64,000 bases of DNA from Haliea alexandrii (GCF_003719295.1 NZ_RFLW01000005.1:59216-123215), one strand, 5' to 3'; shown: positions 17,242 through 26,392, counted from the stretch's first letter. The notes: generated by a model not told the origin, from the sequence alone. A program made the numbers and translations.

Positions 17242-18921
17242 ATGACAGCCCAGCAAACCACCGCTGAAAGGGCCTCGGCCCTCGCCGACACGCACGTTGT
17301 TGAAAACGTCTCCCGTGAACTGGAAAACTACAATCTCTACACACAGGACCGGGCGCTGCAGGACGCGGTAGCCCGCGAAGGCGCCGACTGGGCCAACGAG
17401 AGCCTGGTCGCCTTTGGCCATGCGGTGGGTCGGGCGGACTACCTGCAACTGGGCTTTGCCGCCAATAAGTACACGCCGGAATTCGATACCCACGACCGCT
17501 TCGGCAATCGCGTCGACCTGGTCAGCTATCACCCCGCCTACCACACCCTCATGGACAGCGCGGTCCGGCACGGCCTGCATTCGTCGCCCTGGACTGACCC
17601 GCGGTCGGGTGCACATGTGGCCCGCGCCGCCCACAGCTACCTGCAGGGCCAGGTGGAGGCGGGGCACGGCTGCCCCATTACCATGACCTTCGCCTGCATT
17701 CCTTCCATTCGTACAGCGCCCGCCATTGCAGCCCTCTGGGAACCCAGGATCACCGCGCGCACCTACGACCCGCGCAACGTGCCCGACACCGAGAAACAGG
17801 GTGTCACCATTGGCATGGGCATGACGGAAAAGCAGGGTGGGTCCGACGTGCGCAGCAACAGCACACGTGCGCACCCGCTGGGGGCACGCGGCACCGGGGA
17901 AGCCTACGAACTCGTCGGGCACAAGTTCTTTCTCTCCGCGCCCATGTGCGATGCGTTCCTGGTGCTGGCGCAAACCGAGGCCGGCCCCAGCTGCTTTCTG
18001 GTGCCCCGCTGGCGTCCGGATGGCAGCAAGAACCCGTTGCAGGTGCTGCGCCTGAAGAAAAAGCTGAGCAACGCCTCTAACGCCTCCAGTGAAATCGAGC
18101 TGCGCGGCGCACTGGGTTGGCTGCTGGGTGAGGAAGGGCGCGGCGTGAGCACCATTGTGGAGATGGTCAGCCTGACCCGCTTTGACTGCATGATCGGCTC
18201 CGCGGCCGGCATGCGCATGGCCGCCTCTCAGGCACTGCACCACTGCAGCATCCGCGAGGCGTTTGGCAGGGTGCTGAACGCACAGCCATTGATGCAGAAC
18301 GTGCTGGCCGACCTGGCCATTGAAAGCGAGGCCGCGCTGGCCCTGGGTATGCGCATGGCGCGCGCTCTGGACAACACCGGCGATGAACGCGAGGCACTGT
18401 TCATGCGCCTGGGCGTTGCCGTGGGCAAGTACTGGGTGTGCAAACGTGCACCCAACCATGCCTATGAGGCCATGGAGTGCATCGGCGGTAGCGGGGTGAT
18501 GGAGGACAGCATGATGCCGCGGCTCTATCGCGAGGCGCCGGTGAACGCCATCTGGGAGGGCAGCGGCAACGTGCAGTGCCTTGACGTACTGCGCGCCATG
18601 CAGAAGTCGCCGCGTGTGGTGGAGGTCTTTCTGGATGAACTGGGTGCTGCGCGCGGCGCCCACGCCACGCTGGACCGCGAAATTACGCGCCTGCAGCAGG
18701 ACCTGGCCGCCCCCGAAGACTTCGAATACCGCGCTCGGGATGTGGTGGACCGCATGGCGCGGTCGTTGCAGGCCGCGCTGTTGCTGCAACACGCACCCAG
18801 CGGGTTGGCGGAGGCCTTCTGCAATTCCCGTCTGAGCGGCGAAGGCCAACACAACGTGGGCACCCTGCCCCGCGGCGTTGACTGCGCGGCGATTATCGAG
18901 CGCGCCACGCCAATAGCCTGA
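17242..18921 (+). CDS. aidB: AidB-like acyl-CoA dehydrogenase family protein
   Basis: A 559-aa FAD protein of the AidB branch of acyl-CoA dehydrogenases, slightly longer than E. coli AidB. FAD-domain motifs are visible (GMGMTEKQGGSDVRSN near 195, KFFLSAPMCDAFLVL, MECIGGSGVMEDS, YREAPVNAIWEGSGNV). AidB is part of the adaptive response to alkylation and binds DNA via its C-terminal domain; the physiological reaction is uncertain. The start at 17242 follows a GGAG site 8 bp upstream. It converges on dnaB; a small hairpin (18927-18945) without a T-run lies between. Confidence 0.88.
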   Translation: MTAQQTTAERASALADTHVVENVSRELENYNLYTQDRALQDAVAREGADWANESLVAFGHAVGRADYLQLGFAANKYTPEFDTHDRFGNRVDLVSYHPAYHTLMDSAVRHGLHSSPWTDPRSGAHVARAAHSYLQGQVEAGHGCPITMTFACIPSIRTAPAIAALWEPRITARTYDPRNVPDTEKQGVTIGMGMTEKQGGSDVRSNSTRAHPLGARGTGEAYELVGHKFFLSAPMCDAFLVLAQTEAGPSCFLVPRWRPDGSKNPLQVLRLKKKLSNASNASSEIELRGALGWLLGEEGRGVSTIVEMVSLTRFDCMIGSAAGMRMAASQALHHCSIREAFGRVLNAQPLMQNVLADLAIESEAALALGMRMARALDNTGDEREALFMRLGVAVGKYWVCKRAPNHAYEAMECIGGSGVMEDSMMPRLYREAPVNAIWEGSGNVQCLDVLRAMQKSPRVVEVFLDELGAARGAHATLDREITRLQQDLAAPEDFEYRARDVVDRMARSLQAALLLQHAPSGLAEAFCNSRLSGEGQHNVGTLPRGVDCAAIIERATPIA

Positions 18922-18963
18922 GGCGTTGCCGCCCTTAACGCGGCAGACAGCCGGTGAAGCCGT

Positions 18964-20385
18964 TTATTCCTCGTCGTAATGGCCGCGCGCGAGGTTCTCG
19001 AAGCGTGTGAACTGGCCGATAAACGCCAGCCGACAGGTGCCGATGGGGCCATTCCGCTGCTTGCCCAAGATGATTTCTGCGGTGCCCTTATCGGGCGAAT
19101 CCTCGTTATAGACCTCGTCGCGGTAGATGAACATGATGACGTCCGCATCCTGCTCGATGGCGCCCGACTCACGCAGGTCGGAGTTCACCGGCCGCTTGTT
19201 CGGACGCTGTTCCAGCGAGCGGTTGAGCTGCGAAAGCGCCACCATGGGGCAGGCAAACTCCTTGGCGATTGCTTTCAGGCTGCGCGAGATTTCCGAGATC
19301 TCGGCGGTGCGGCCCTCGGAGGAGCCCGCCACCTGCATCAGCTGGATATAGTCCACCATGATCATGCCGATCTGCCCGTGCTCGCGGGCAATGCGCCGCG
19401 CGCGGCTGCGCAGTTCGGTAGGTGTCAGCGCCGGTGTATCATCAATGAACAGCGGCAAGTCCTTGAGCTTGGACACCGCACCGCTGAGTTTGGGCCAATC
19501 TTCCTGCTCCAGCTTACCGGTGCGAATCCGCGTTTGATCGATGCGCCCGATAGAGGAGAGCATACGGATAATCAGCTGCTCCGCGGGCATCTCCATACTG
19601 AAAACCAGCACCGGCTTCGCCTGGGAGAGCACCGCGTTCTCTACCAGGTTCATGGCGAAGCTGGTCTTTCCCATGGACGGCCGGCCCGCAACGATCACCA
19701 GATCAGAGGGCTGCAGGCCCGAGGTTTTACGGTTGAGCTCGATGAAGCCGGTATCGAGGCCGGTAATGTCGCCACCGGAGTGGAACAACTCCTCGATGCG
19801 CGCCAGCGCCGATTGCAGCAAGGGGTTCACATCACGGGGACCGCCGGCCTTCGGGCCCTGCTCCGAGATCTGCATGATCAGGCGCTCGGCCTCATCAATC
19901 AGCTCGTTTGAGCTGCGCCCCTCTGGGCTGAAGCCGCTCTCGGCGATAGTTTGCGCCGCCTCGATCAGCTTGCGCAGGCTGGCGCGCTCATTGACCACTT
20001 CCGCGTAGGCCCGGATGTTCGAGGCACTCGGGGTATTGCTGGCCAGCTCCGCGAGGTAGGAGAGGCCGCCCGCGGCGTCCAGCTCCCCATTGGCGGTGAG
20101 CCGATCAGCGACCGTGATCACGTCAATCGGCTGGGTGGCCTCGGCAAGACGGGCGATATGGCGAAAAATAAGACGGTGGTCCGGGCGATAGAAATCGTCC
20201 GCGGTGACGGTTTCCGCAACAGCGTCCCACCCATCGGCTGACAACAGCAAGCCACCGAGCACTGACTGTTCGGCCTCAATGGAGTGGGGCTGCATCTTGA
20301 TGCGCGCGACGTCCCGGTCGACGTTGCTCCCGCCACCGGCAAACGGTGGTTGGGCGATCATCTCGGAATAGTCGGTCTCGGGCAT
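18964..20385 (-). CDS. dnaB: Replicative DNA helicase DnaB
   Basis: Hexameric 5'-3' helicase at the replication fork. The 473-aa protein has the N-terminal domain (about 30-130), linker and RecA-like ATPase, with Walker A AGRPSMGKT (233-241), the SMEMPAEQL motif and Walker B IMVDYIQLM. The frame opens at a GTG at 20415, but MPETDYSEM at 20385 is the usual N-terminus. No intein is present. It is the last gene of the rpsF-rpsR-DUF2232-rplI-dnaB array, separated from rplI by a hairpin. The likely loaders (DnaT-like and P-like) lie 4.3 kb away. Confidence 0.96.
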   Translation of the reverse strand: MPETDYSEMIAQPPFAGGGSNVDRDVARIKMQPHSIEAEQSVLGGLLLSADGWDAVAETVTADDFYRPDHRLIFRHIARLAEATQPIDVITVADRLTANGELDAAGGLSYLAELASNTPSASNIRAYAEVVNERASLRKLIEAAQTIAESGFSPEGRSSNELIDEAERLIMQISEQGPKAGGPRDVNPLLQSALARIEELFHSGGDITGLDTGFIELNRKTSGLQPSDLVIVAGRPSMGKTSFAMNLVENAVLSQAKPVLVFSMEMPAEQLIIRMLSSIGRIDQTRIRTGKLEQEDWPKLSGAVSKLKDLPLFIDDTPALTPTELRSRARRIAREHGQIGMIMVDYIQLMQVAGSSEGRTAEISEISRSLKAIAKEFACPMVALSQLNRSLEQRPNKRPVNSDLRESGAIEQDADVIMFIYRDEVYNEDSPDKGTAEIILGKQRNGPIGTCRLAFIGQFTRFENLARGHYDEE

Positions 20386-20492
20386 GAGGACGTGCTGCGG
20401 CCTGAACGGCCACACAGATTAGCGGATTTTGGCTTGCAGGGTAACCGCGCGACCGACAGTTTGCCAGACGCGCAGCACTACAGCGGGATAAA

Positions 20493-20510
20493 CCCCGGCC
20501 AGAGCCGGGG
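20493..20510 (-). terminator. Hairpin between rplI and dnaB
   Basis: CCCCGGC-CAGA-GCCGGGG forms a 7-pair GC stem with a tetraloop. On the minus strand it is followed by TTTA, a weak U-tract. It lies 12 bp after the rplI stop and probably terminates or attenuates ribosomal-protein transcription before dnaB. Confidence 0.5.
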
Positions 20511-20521
20511 CCACGGCAGAC

Positions 20522-20971
20522 TTACTCGGCAACAACCGCAACCACGACGGTCGCGGTAACGTCACCGTGAACCTGGATATCCACTTCAAACTCGCCCAGT
20601 TCGCGCAGCGGGCCTTCCGGCAGTCGCACTTCGGACTTGTCCACTTCACAGCCGGCCGCGGTCACCGCTTCGGCGATGTCGCGGGTGCCCACGGAACCAA
20701 ACAGTTTGCCCTCTTCACCGGCATTGGCACCGATGGTGACCGGCTGCAGGGCGTTGATCGCCTCAGCACGCTGCTCGGCGGCAGCCAGAGCAGCTGAAGC
20801 AGCGGCTTCCAGCTCGGCGCGACGCGTTTCGAACTCGGCAATGTTGTTGCGTGTCGCAGGCACAGCCTTGCCCTGCGGAACCAGGTAGTTGCGGCCGTAG
20901 CCCGCCTTCACGTCAACCTTGTCGCCCAGGCCACCCAGGTTGCCGATGTTTTCCAGCAGAATGACTTCCAT
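20522..20971 (-). CDS. rplI: 50S ribosomal protein bL9
   Basis: A 149-aa protein of normal length. The N-terminal domain carries the signature [21 protein letters not shown]; a long connecting helix ([24 protein letters not shown], split here as a description of residues 48-71) leads to the C-terminal rRNA-binding domain ([10 protein letters not shown]). It sits between the DUF2232 membrane protein and dnaB in the conserved order. Confidence 0.98.
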   Translation of the reverse strand: MEVILLENIGNLGGLGDKVDVKAGYGRNYLVPQGKAVPATRNNIAEFETRRAELEAAASAALAAAEQRAEAINALQPVTIGANAGEEGKLFGSVGTRDIAEAVTAAGCEVDKSEVRLPEGPLRELGEFEVDIQVHGDVTATVVVAVVAE

Positions 20972-21016
20972 TTTGACTTCCTCTTTTCGGGGGCTCGCCC
21001 CCTTACGTGTAAATTC

Positions 21017-21925
21017 TCAACCCCGGTTATCGCGATCGTCTTCATCGTCGCGCCGGCGAATGTCCTGCCCGGCGGCTGCCGACCAGCGCTGGCGGAACCC
21101 CCACCAGCTGTCCAATACCGCTACCAGTACCACCAGCAGCTTCACCAGGTCCACCAGCAGCCAGCCCACATACAGCGCCGTGAGCAGACCGCTACCACGG
21201 CCCCGTTGCGCCACTCCCGCGTGGGCCAGTGCAAGTCCGGCAGCCGTCAGTGGCACTGCGCATACCGCTGCCCAAGGCCGAAACTCCGGCCCCATGGCGA
21301 GCAGACCGGTCGCTACCACCACCAGCAGCGTACTCACCACCGGCGGGTAATACAGCGTACGAAACTCGCCGCCAAAACCACCCGGATTGTACAGCGCCGC
21401 CTGCCACCAGCGTGCCAGCAGCAGGCACAGCACGCTGAGCATGGCGTTGGCCGCTCCCAACATGCCAGCCACCTGCAGGGCCGTTGGCCGGGGCAACGCA
21501 ACAGCGGCGTTTTCCGCCGCCATCTGCTGCTCCAGGCTGGCGAGAAACTGGTCAAAAAACGCCAACATCTGCGCCAGTAACTCACCGCCGAAAACGCTGA
21601 TACCGAGGCCGGTCAGCAGCCCTACCGGCACACTGGCGAGTAGCGCCAACGGCAGACTCACGGTCGACCGCAGCACCAGCGCCAGTGCGGTTGTACCCAG
21701 CAACAGGGCAAACGGGCCACTGTCGCCAAACACCAGCATCAGGGCACCGGCTGGCAACACGGCCCACAGCAGCAGCCACAGCCCTTGCCCGGCCCCCTGG
21801 CGCAGGGCGACCAGCGCGATAGCCGCCGCGCTGATCCAGCAGAACAACAGACTGCCGGAACCGGCTACGGCCACCAGCAATGCCTGCAGGCGGCCGCGCA
21901 TGATGAAGTTCGCCAGGCCTTTCAA
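21017..21925 (-). CDS. DUF2232 multi-pass membrane protein (YybS-like)
   Basis: A 302-aa integral membrane protein with about eight hydrophobic segments and a highly charged C-terminal tail (QDIRRRDDEDDRDNRG). Its place between rpsR and rplI is conserved in many gammaproteobacteria, where a DUF2232/YybS-type protein is found. Function is unknown. A start at residue 9 (MRGRLQALL) is also possible. It is 45 bp upstream of rplI and 54 bp after rpsR, so probably in the same transcript. Confidence 0.8.
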   Translation of the reverse strand: MKGLANFIMRGRLQALLVAVAGSGSLLFCWISAAAIALVALRQGAGQGLWLLLWAVLPAGALMLVFGDSGPFALLLGTTALALVLRSTVSLPLALLASVPVGLLTGLGISVFGGELLAQMLAFFDQFLASLEQQMAAENAAVALPRPTALQVAGMLGAANAMLSVLCLLLARWWQAALYNPGGFGGEFRTLYYPPVVSTLLVVVATGLLAMGPEFRPWAAVCAVPLTAAGLALAHAGVAQRGRGSGLLTALYVGWLLVDLVKLLVVLVAVLDSWWGFRQRWSAAAGQDIRRRDDEDDRDNRG

Positions 21926-21979
21926 TCGGGGCCTCCCGGAACCCGATGGCCGCTGACGGCCATCACCCTGAGGGCTTCC

Positions 21980-22207
21980 TTACTTGTGGGAATCCGAGTA
22001 GGGCAGCAGCGCCAGAAACCGCGCGCGCTTGACCGCGGTAGACAGCTGACGCTGGTACCGTGCCTTGGTGCCCGTGATACGGCTCGGAACAATCTTGCCG
22101 GTTTCGGAAACGTACGCCTTCAGCGTTTCCAGATCTTTATAGTCGATTTCCTTCGTGCCTTCGGCAGTGAAGCGACAAAACTTACGGCGACGGAAAAAAC
22201 GTGCCAT
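21980..22207 (-). CDS. rpsR: 30S ribosomal protein bS18
   Basis: A 75-aa protein with the family signature ([40 protein letters not shown]). It binds bS6 on the 30S platform. A good ribosome binding site (GAGGAG) precedes the ATG. It lies 49 bp after rpsF with no priB between, unlike E. coli. Confidence 0.98.
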   Translation of the reverse strand: MARFFRRRKFCRFTAEGTKEIDYKDLETLKAYVSETGKIVPSRITGTKARYQRQLSTAVKRARFLALLPYSDSHK

Positions 22208-22256
22208 GGTGCTACTCCTCGTAAACTGTACTAAACGTTACAACGCAACGGTCGGC

Positions 22257-22697
22257 TTATTCGCCGGACTCGTCGTCGCCCTTGTCTGCCGAATCATCAT
22301 TGCTGTTGCTGCGCGCAGTGCGCTCGGCATCAGCTGACTGGCGCTCTTCGTAACGGGTTTTGCGCTCGCGGCTTTCTTTCTCGGCCTTCATGATGAAAGA
22401 CTCATCAGTGACGGCCTCGTCGCGGCGAATAACCAGGTTACGCAGCACGGCATCGTTGTAACGGAATGTCGTTGTGAGTTCTTCCATCGCTTCGTTGGAC
22501 GCTTCAACATTCATCAACACGTAGTGTGCCTTGTGAATCTTGTTGATCGGGTAGGCCAACTGGCGACGACCCCAGTCTTCCAGACGGTGCACACTGCCGC
22601 CGTCTTTCTGGATGGTGTTGGAGTAGCGCTCGATCATGCCGGGCACTTGTTCGGACTGGTCCGGGTGGACCATAAATACTACTTCGTAATGACGCAT
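22257..22697 (-). CDS. rpsF: 30S ribosomal protein bS6
   Basis: A 146-aa protein with the ferredoxin-like core ([39 protein letters not shown]) and a long acidic, Ser/Asp/Glu-rich C-terminal tail. In E. coli that tail receives extra glutamates from RimK. No rimK is seen in the window, although RimK-associated genes occur at 3265-4773. AAGGAG stands 6 bases upstream. It is the first gene of the operon, with a probable autoregulatory leader. Confidence 0.97.
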   Translation of the reverse strand: MRHYEVVFMVHPDQSEQVPGMIERYSNTIQKDGGSVHRLEDWGRRQLAYPINKIHKAHYVLMNVEASNEAMEELTTTFRYNDAVLRNLVIRRDEAVTDESFIMKAEKESRERKTRYEERQSADAERTARSNSNDDSADKGDDESGE

Positions 22698-22718
22698 AGA
22701 GGCTCCTTACGGGTTAAT

Positions 22719-22741
22719 GCTACCCACCGTGGCGGTGTAGC
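22719..22741 (-). promoter_or_regulatory. Candidate S6:S18-binding leader hairpin of rpsF
   Basis: The minus strand reads GCTA-CACCG-CCA-CGGTG-GG-TAGC, a hairpin with a GG bulge and a CCG in the apical region, 22 bp before the rpsF ATG. The S6:S18 autoregulatory motif known from rpsF leaders of many bacteria is a short hairpin with a conserved CCG. The match was judged by eye only. A second hairpin (CGGCTG-ttttgg-CAGCCG) precedes it in the leader. Confidence 0.45.
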
Positions 22742-22787
22742 AAGGAGAATCGGCTGCCAAAACAGCCGGGCAAAATTCAGGCCGCGG

Positions 22788-22816
22788 ATTTTATAGAGTT
22801 TCCCCGGCCGCCGCAA
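22788..22816 (-). promoter_or_regulatory. Sigma-70 promoter of the rpsF operon
   Basis: The minus strand has TTGCGG (22811-22816), a 17-base spacer and TAAAAT (22788-22793). This predicts a start near 22781 and a leader of about 84 nt containing both hairpins. Confidence 0.55.
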
Positions 22817-22831
22817 GCTTTACGCAGCAGG

Positions 22832-23587
22832 TCAAACAGCACGCTGGCGTACCACCTCGAACAGGCAGACACCGGTCGCCACCGACACATTGAGGCTGCT
22901 CACGGTTCCCGCCATCGGCAGCTTGATCAGGTAGTCGCAGAGCTCACGGGTCAGACGGCGCATCCCGTCTCCTTCCGCGCCCATCACCAGGGCCACGGCC
23001 CCGCGCAGGTCCGTGTCGTAGACTGTGGCCTCAGCCTCGCCCGCCGTGCCGTAGATCCACACCCCGCGGGCCTTCAGTGCCTCCAGTGTGCGGGCAATAT
23101 TGGTCACGCGGGCGAACGGCACCACCTCGGCGGCACCGCAGGCCACCTTGCTCACTGTGGGGCCCAGGTCAGCGGATTTGTCCTTGGGCACGATTACCGC
23201 ATCAACACCGGCGGCATCCGCACTGCGTAGGCACGCCCCCAGGTTGTGCGGATCAGTGACGCCATCCAGCACCAGCAGGAGCACGGGGTGCGGGCTGTCA
23301 TCCACCAGCTGCAACAAGTCCACCTCGTCCAGCAGATTGTCACCGGCTGATTCCGAACCCGCCACGGCATCCAGCGTGGCGACTGCGCCCTGGTGGCGCC
23401 CATTGACGCGCTCATCCAGCACCGCGCGCGGCGCGCGCACTACCGCCACCCCCTGGTTGCGTGCCAGAGTTTCCAGCGCGGCAATCCGCTTGTCCGCCCG
23501 GCCCTGCTGCAGTGCCAGCTCGCGGATCGACTCGGGCTTGCGCCGCAACAGGCCATCAACGGCATGAATGCCGAACAGATACTGCAT
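22832..23587 (-). CDS. rlmB: 23S rRNA (guanosine-2251) 2'-O-methyltransferase
   Basis: SpoU/TrmH-class methyltransferase of 251 aa using SAM and forming a trefoil knot. SpoU motifs are all visible: DGVTDPHNLGACLRSADAAG, VMGAEGDGMRRL and LPMAGTVSSLNVSVATGVCLFE. The N-terminal substrate-binding domain starts YLFGIHAVDGLLRR. It lies 9 bp after rnr in the same direction, the usual rnr-rlmB pair. Confidence 0.97.
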   Translation of the reverse strand: MQYLFGIHAVDGLLRRKPESIRELALQQGRADKRIAALETLARNQGVAVVRAPRAVLDERVNGRHQGAVATLDAVAGSESAGDNLLDEVDLLQLVDDSPHPVLLLVLDGVTDPHNLGACLRSADAAGVDAVIVPKDKSADLGPTVSKVACGAAEVVPFARVTNIARTLEALKARGVWIYGTAGEAEATVYDTDLRGAVALVMGAEGDGMRRLTRELCDYLIKLPMAGTVSSLNVSVATGVCLFEVVRQRAV

Positions 23588-23596
23588 GACAGCCGC

Positions 23597-26005
23597 CTAG
23601 CGCCGGCGCCGCCGGGACTTGCCCGCCGGCTTGGCACTGTCCCCCTCGCCACCCTTGCGTGAGCCGGCGCCCGACTTTGCAGCCGCTTTCGGCTTTGCGG
23701 CACCGGCCTTCTTGCGCGGCGGATTGGCAGAGCCTGAGCCTTCAGCTTTGCGCTTGCGCGGCTTGCTGGCCTTGGCCTTGTTGGCGGCGGGGGCGTCGAT
23801 CAACTCCAGGTCGATTTTCTTGTCATCCAGGTCTACCCGGGCGACCTGTACGCGCACGCGACCGCCCAGCCGGTAACTGCGGCCACTGCGCTCGCCCACG
23901 AGCCGCTGCTTCGACGCATCGAAACTGTAGTAATCGCCGGGTAACGCGCTGATGTGGACAAGGCCTTCTATATAGATGGGCTGCAACTCCACGAACAGGC
24001 CAAAGGAGGTCACCGCCGCGATAAGGCCGTCGAACTCATCTCCCACATGCTCCTGCAGGAATTCACACTTGAGCCAGGACTCGACATCCCGGGTCGCATC
24101 ATCCGCACGTCGTTCGGTCATGGAGCAGTGCAGGCCCTGGGCCACCATGTCGCGCTCGTTGTAGGGGAAGATCGCCTCGCGCGGAATCTCCGGTGCCCCA
24201 CGCTGGCGCTGCACCGTCTTGGTACGGCCCTTGGAGCGGATGATGTGGCGAATACCCCGGTGCACGAGCAAATCCGCATAGCGCCTGATGGGCGAGGTGA
24301 AATGCGCATAGGCCGGATAATGCAGGCCAAAATGGCCCTCGTTCGCCGGCGTATAGACGGCCTGACGCAACGAGCGCAGCAACATGGTCTGGATGACATT
24401 CGCGTCGTCGCGCCCTTGCACCGCGTCCAGCAGGTCGCCGTAGTGGGCAGGGGTGGGCTTTTCACCGCCGCGCAGGTCCAGGCCGAGCTCGCCGAGAAAG
24501 GCACGCAGATTCTCCAGTTTCTCCGGCGTGGGGCCCTCGTGCACTCGATACAGCACAGGCAACTCGTGCTCCTCGTAGAATCGTGCCGCCGCCACATTGG
24601 CGCAGAGCATGCACTCTTCGATCAGCTTGTGCGCATCGTTGCGTACCACCGGCACAATCGCATCAATCTTGCGCTGCTCGTTGAACAGGATGCGGGTTTC
24701 TGTGGTTTCGAAATCGATGGCCCCGCGCACATCGCGGGCCTTGCGCAGCACCTTGTACAACGACTGCAGGCGCTTCAGATCCTTAAGCCTGTTCTTGTCG
24801 ATCTGCGGATCGCTGCCGCCCTCCAGCACTTCGCCCACCTGGGTATAAGTAAGGCGTGCCTGGGAGTGGATCACCGCCTCGTAGAAGCGGAAGCCGGTGA
24901 GCTTGCCGGAACCGCTCAACTCCATCTCGCAGACCATGGCGAGACGATCCACCTTGGGCTTGAGCGAGCACAAGCCGTTGGAGAGCGCCTCGGGCAACAT
25001 GGGTACTACCTGCTCGGGGAAATACACCGAGTTCCCGCGCAGCGCCGCCTCTTCGTCCAGGGCGGAACCGGGGCGCACGTAGTGCGACACGTCGGCAATT
25101 GCCACCCACAGGCGCCAGCCGCGCAGGCGTTTTTCGCAGTACACGGCATCGTCAAAGTCGCGTGCATCCTCGCCGTCGATGGTGACAAACCCGAGGCCGC
25201 GCAGGTCAGCGCGATATTTCTTGTCTTCCTCTCGCGGCTCCTCTTCCAGCGAGCCCGCTTCGCGCAGTACCGCCTCGGGCCATTCGTGCGGGATGCCGTG
25301 GGAGCGGATGGCAACGTCGATTTCCAGGCCGGGGTCCAGATGGTCGCCGAGCACTTCCACTATCTGGCCCTTGGCACCGAGGTTGCGCGTGGGGTAGTCG
25401 GTGATCTCCGCCGTCACAATCTGGCCGGACTTGGCACCGCCCTTGAGCTTCGGCGGGATCAACACCCGGTGGTTGACGCGGCTGTTGTCCGGCACAACAA
25501 AGCCAATGCCGCTCTCCTCCTCATACCGGCCGACAACACGCGACGTGCCGCGGTGCAGCACCTCCACCACACGGCCTTCCGGGCGTCCGCGGCGATCCAG
25601 GCCGATAATGCCCACCAGCACTTCATCGCCGTCGAACACAAACTGCATCTGCCGGGAACTGAGGTAGACGTCATCCCCTTCCTCCAGCGGGATGGCAAAA
25701 CCGTAGCCGTCACGGTGGCCCTGCACACGGCAACGCAACAGGTTCAGTTTGTCCACCAGACCATAGGCGCCGCGCCGATTGACCATCAGCTGGCCATCGC
25801 GCTCCATGGCGCGCAGACGCTTGCGCAGCGCCTCGACCTGCTCCTCTTCATGCAAGTCGAGGTCGCGGGCGATGTGCGGGTGACTCAAGGGTTTGTCCGC
25901 GGCGGTGAGCAGGTCGAGGATGACTTCGCGGCTGGGAATCGGGTTGTCGTAGCGTGCGGCTTCGCGCTCGGCGTGGGGGTCGGCAATCTTGCCTTTTTTA
26001 GCCAT
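23597..26005 (-). CDS. rnr: Ribonuclease R
   Basis: Processive 3'-5' exoribonuclease that degrades structured RNA. The 802-aa protein has an N-terminal HTH (DLLTAADKPLSHPHIARDL), cold-shock domains (about 80-230), the RNB catalytic domain with GEDARDFDDAVYC (aspartates near 283-289), an S1 domain (about 640-725) and a Lys/Arg/Ala-rich tail. Length is normal. It is transcribed away from tRNA-Leu and co-transcribed with rlmB. A 685-codon frame on the opposite strand is a by-product of codon bias. Confidence 0.97.
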   Translation of the reverse strand: MAKKGKIADPHAEREAARYDNPIPSREVILDLLTAADKPLSHPHIARDLDLHEEEQVEALRKRLRAMERDGQLMVNRRGAYGLVDKLNLLRCRVQGHRDGYGFAIPLEEGDDVYLSSRQMQFVFDGDEVLVGIIGLDRRGRPEGRVVEVLHRGTSRVVGRYEEESGIGFVVPDNSRVNHRVLIPPKLKGGAKSGQIVTAEITDYPTRNLGAKGQIVEVLGDHLDPGLEIDVAIRSHGIPHEWPEAVLREAGSLEEEPREEDKKYRADLRGLGFVTIDGEDARDFDDAVYCEKRLRGWRLWVAIADVSHYVRPGSALDEEAALRGNSVYFPEQVVPMLPEALSNGLCSLKPKVDRLAMVCEMELSGSGKLTGFRFYEAVIHSQARLTYTQVGEVLEGGSDPQIDKNRLKDLKRLQSLYKVLRKARDVRGAIDFETTETRILFNEQRKIDAIVPVVRNDAHKLIEECMLCANVAAARFYEEHELPVLYRVHEGPTPEKLENLRAFLGELGLDLRGGEKPTPAHYGDLLDAVQGRDDANVIQTMLLRSLRQAVYTPANEGHFGLHYPAYAHFTSPIRRYADLLVHRGIRHIIRSKGRTKTVQRQRGAPEIPREAIFPYNERDMVAQGLHCSMTERRADDATRDVESWLKCEFLQEHVGDEFDGLIAAVTSFGLFVELQPIYIEGLVHISALPGDYYSFDASKQRLVGERSGRSYRLGGRVRVQVARVDLDDKKIDLELIDAPAANKAKASKPRKRKAEGSGSANPPRKKAGAAKPKAAAKSGAGSRKGGEGDSAKPAGKSRRRRR

Positions 26006-26073
26006 AGGTAACGGGGCTTCCTGTCGTGATTTAACGTGGTCTGAATTTTAGGTGGCAACAGTATACGCGAGGA

Positions 26074-26102
26074 TTGACAAACCTGCTGCGGAAAAGTAAA
26101 GT
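26074..26102 (+). promoter_or_regulatory. Sigma-70 promoter of tRNA-Leu with GC discriminator
   Basis: TTGACA (26074-26079), a 17-base spacer and TAAAGT (26097-26102) are followed by the discriminator gcgcgccc. Such GC-rich discriminators are typical of stable-RNA promoters under stringent control. The predicted start is about 28 bases before the mature tRNA. Confidence 0.75.
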
Positions 26103-26137
26103 GCGCGCCCTCGGGTAATCCACCGTGATTGCACGAT

Positions 26138-26224
26138 GCCCAGGTGGTGAAATTGGTAGACACGCTAGCTTCAGGTGCTAGTGCTCGAAAGGGCGTGGAG
26201 GTTCAAGTCCTCTCCTGGGCACCA
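26138..26224 (+). tRNA. tRNA-Leu (anticodon CAG)
   Basis: An 87-base class II tRNA with the acceptor stem GCCCAGG/CCTGGGC and genomically encoded CCA. The anticodon loop TT-CAG-GT has the anticodon at 26172-26174, followed by a long variable arm and the T arm GGTTCAAGTCC. It closely matches the E. coli tRNA-Leu(CAG) pattern. It stands at the junction between core genes and the accessory catabolic block; no duplicated 3' end was seen to the right. Confidence 0.97.
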
Positions 26225-26296
26225 TCCAGACACTATTGCATTCCATGACTTTTCGGCTCGGCGCCTCCCCGTTAAAGGGGGACGTACCGATATTCA

Positions 26297-26392
26297 CTAC
26301 GCCCGGTTGATGATACATCCCCACCCGCGATGAGTTAAGACGCGCAATCCTTCGAAACCGCTGTAGTCGCTCATCACCCAGGCTTCATGCAT
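26297..26392 (-). CDS. Possible 31-aa ORF overlapping the permease stop
   Basis: A short frame (MHEAWVMSDYSGFEGL then RVLTHRGWGCIINRA) starts on an ATG overlapping the permease TGA region, behind a GGAG site 8 bp upstream. The residue composition is protein-like. It could be a genuine small tail gene of the hydantoin operon or the N-terminal remnant of a truncated gene. No family was recognised, and a chance frame is possible. Confidence 0.3.
   Translation of the reverse strand: MHEAWVMSDYSGFEGLRVLTHRGWGCIINRA

Noticed and set aside
17215-18852. 545-codon open frame antisense to aidB
   Set aside because: Mirror frame of a well-supported acyl-CoA dehydrogenase gene, with low-complexity His/Gln/Ala-rich composition.
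18927-18945. TGCCGC-N7-GCGGCA hairpin between aidB and dnaB
   Set aside because: Possible convergent terminator, but it has only six pairs and no T-run on either strand.
23954-26011. 685-codon open frame on the plus strand opposite rnr
   Set aside because: It is fully antisense to an unambiguous RNase R gene; high GC at third positions makes long mirror frames common. It shows no family resemblance.
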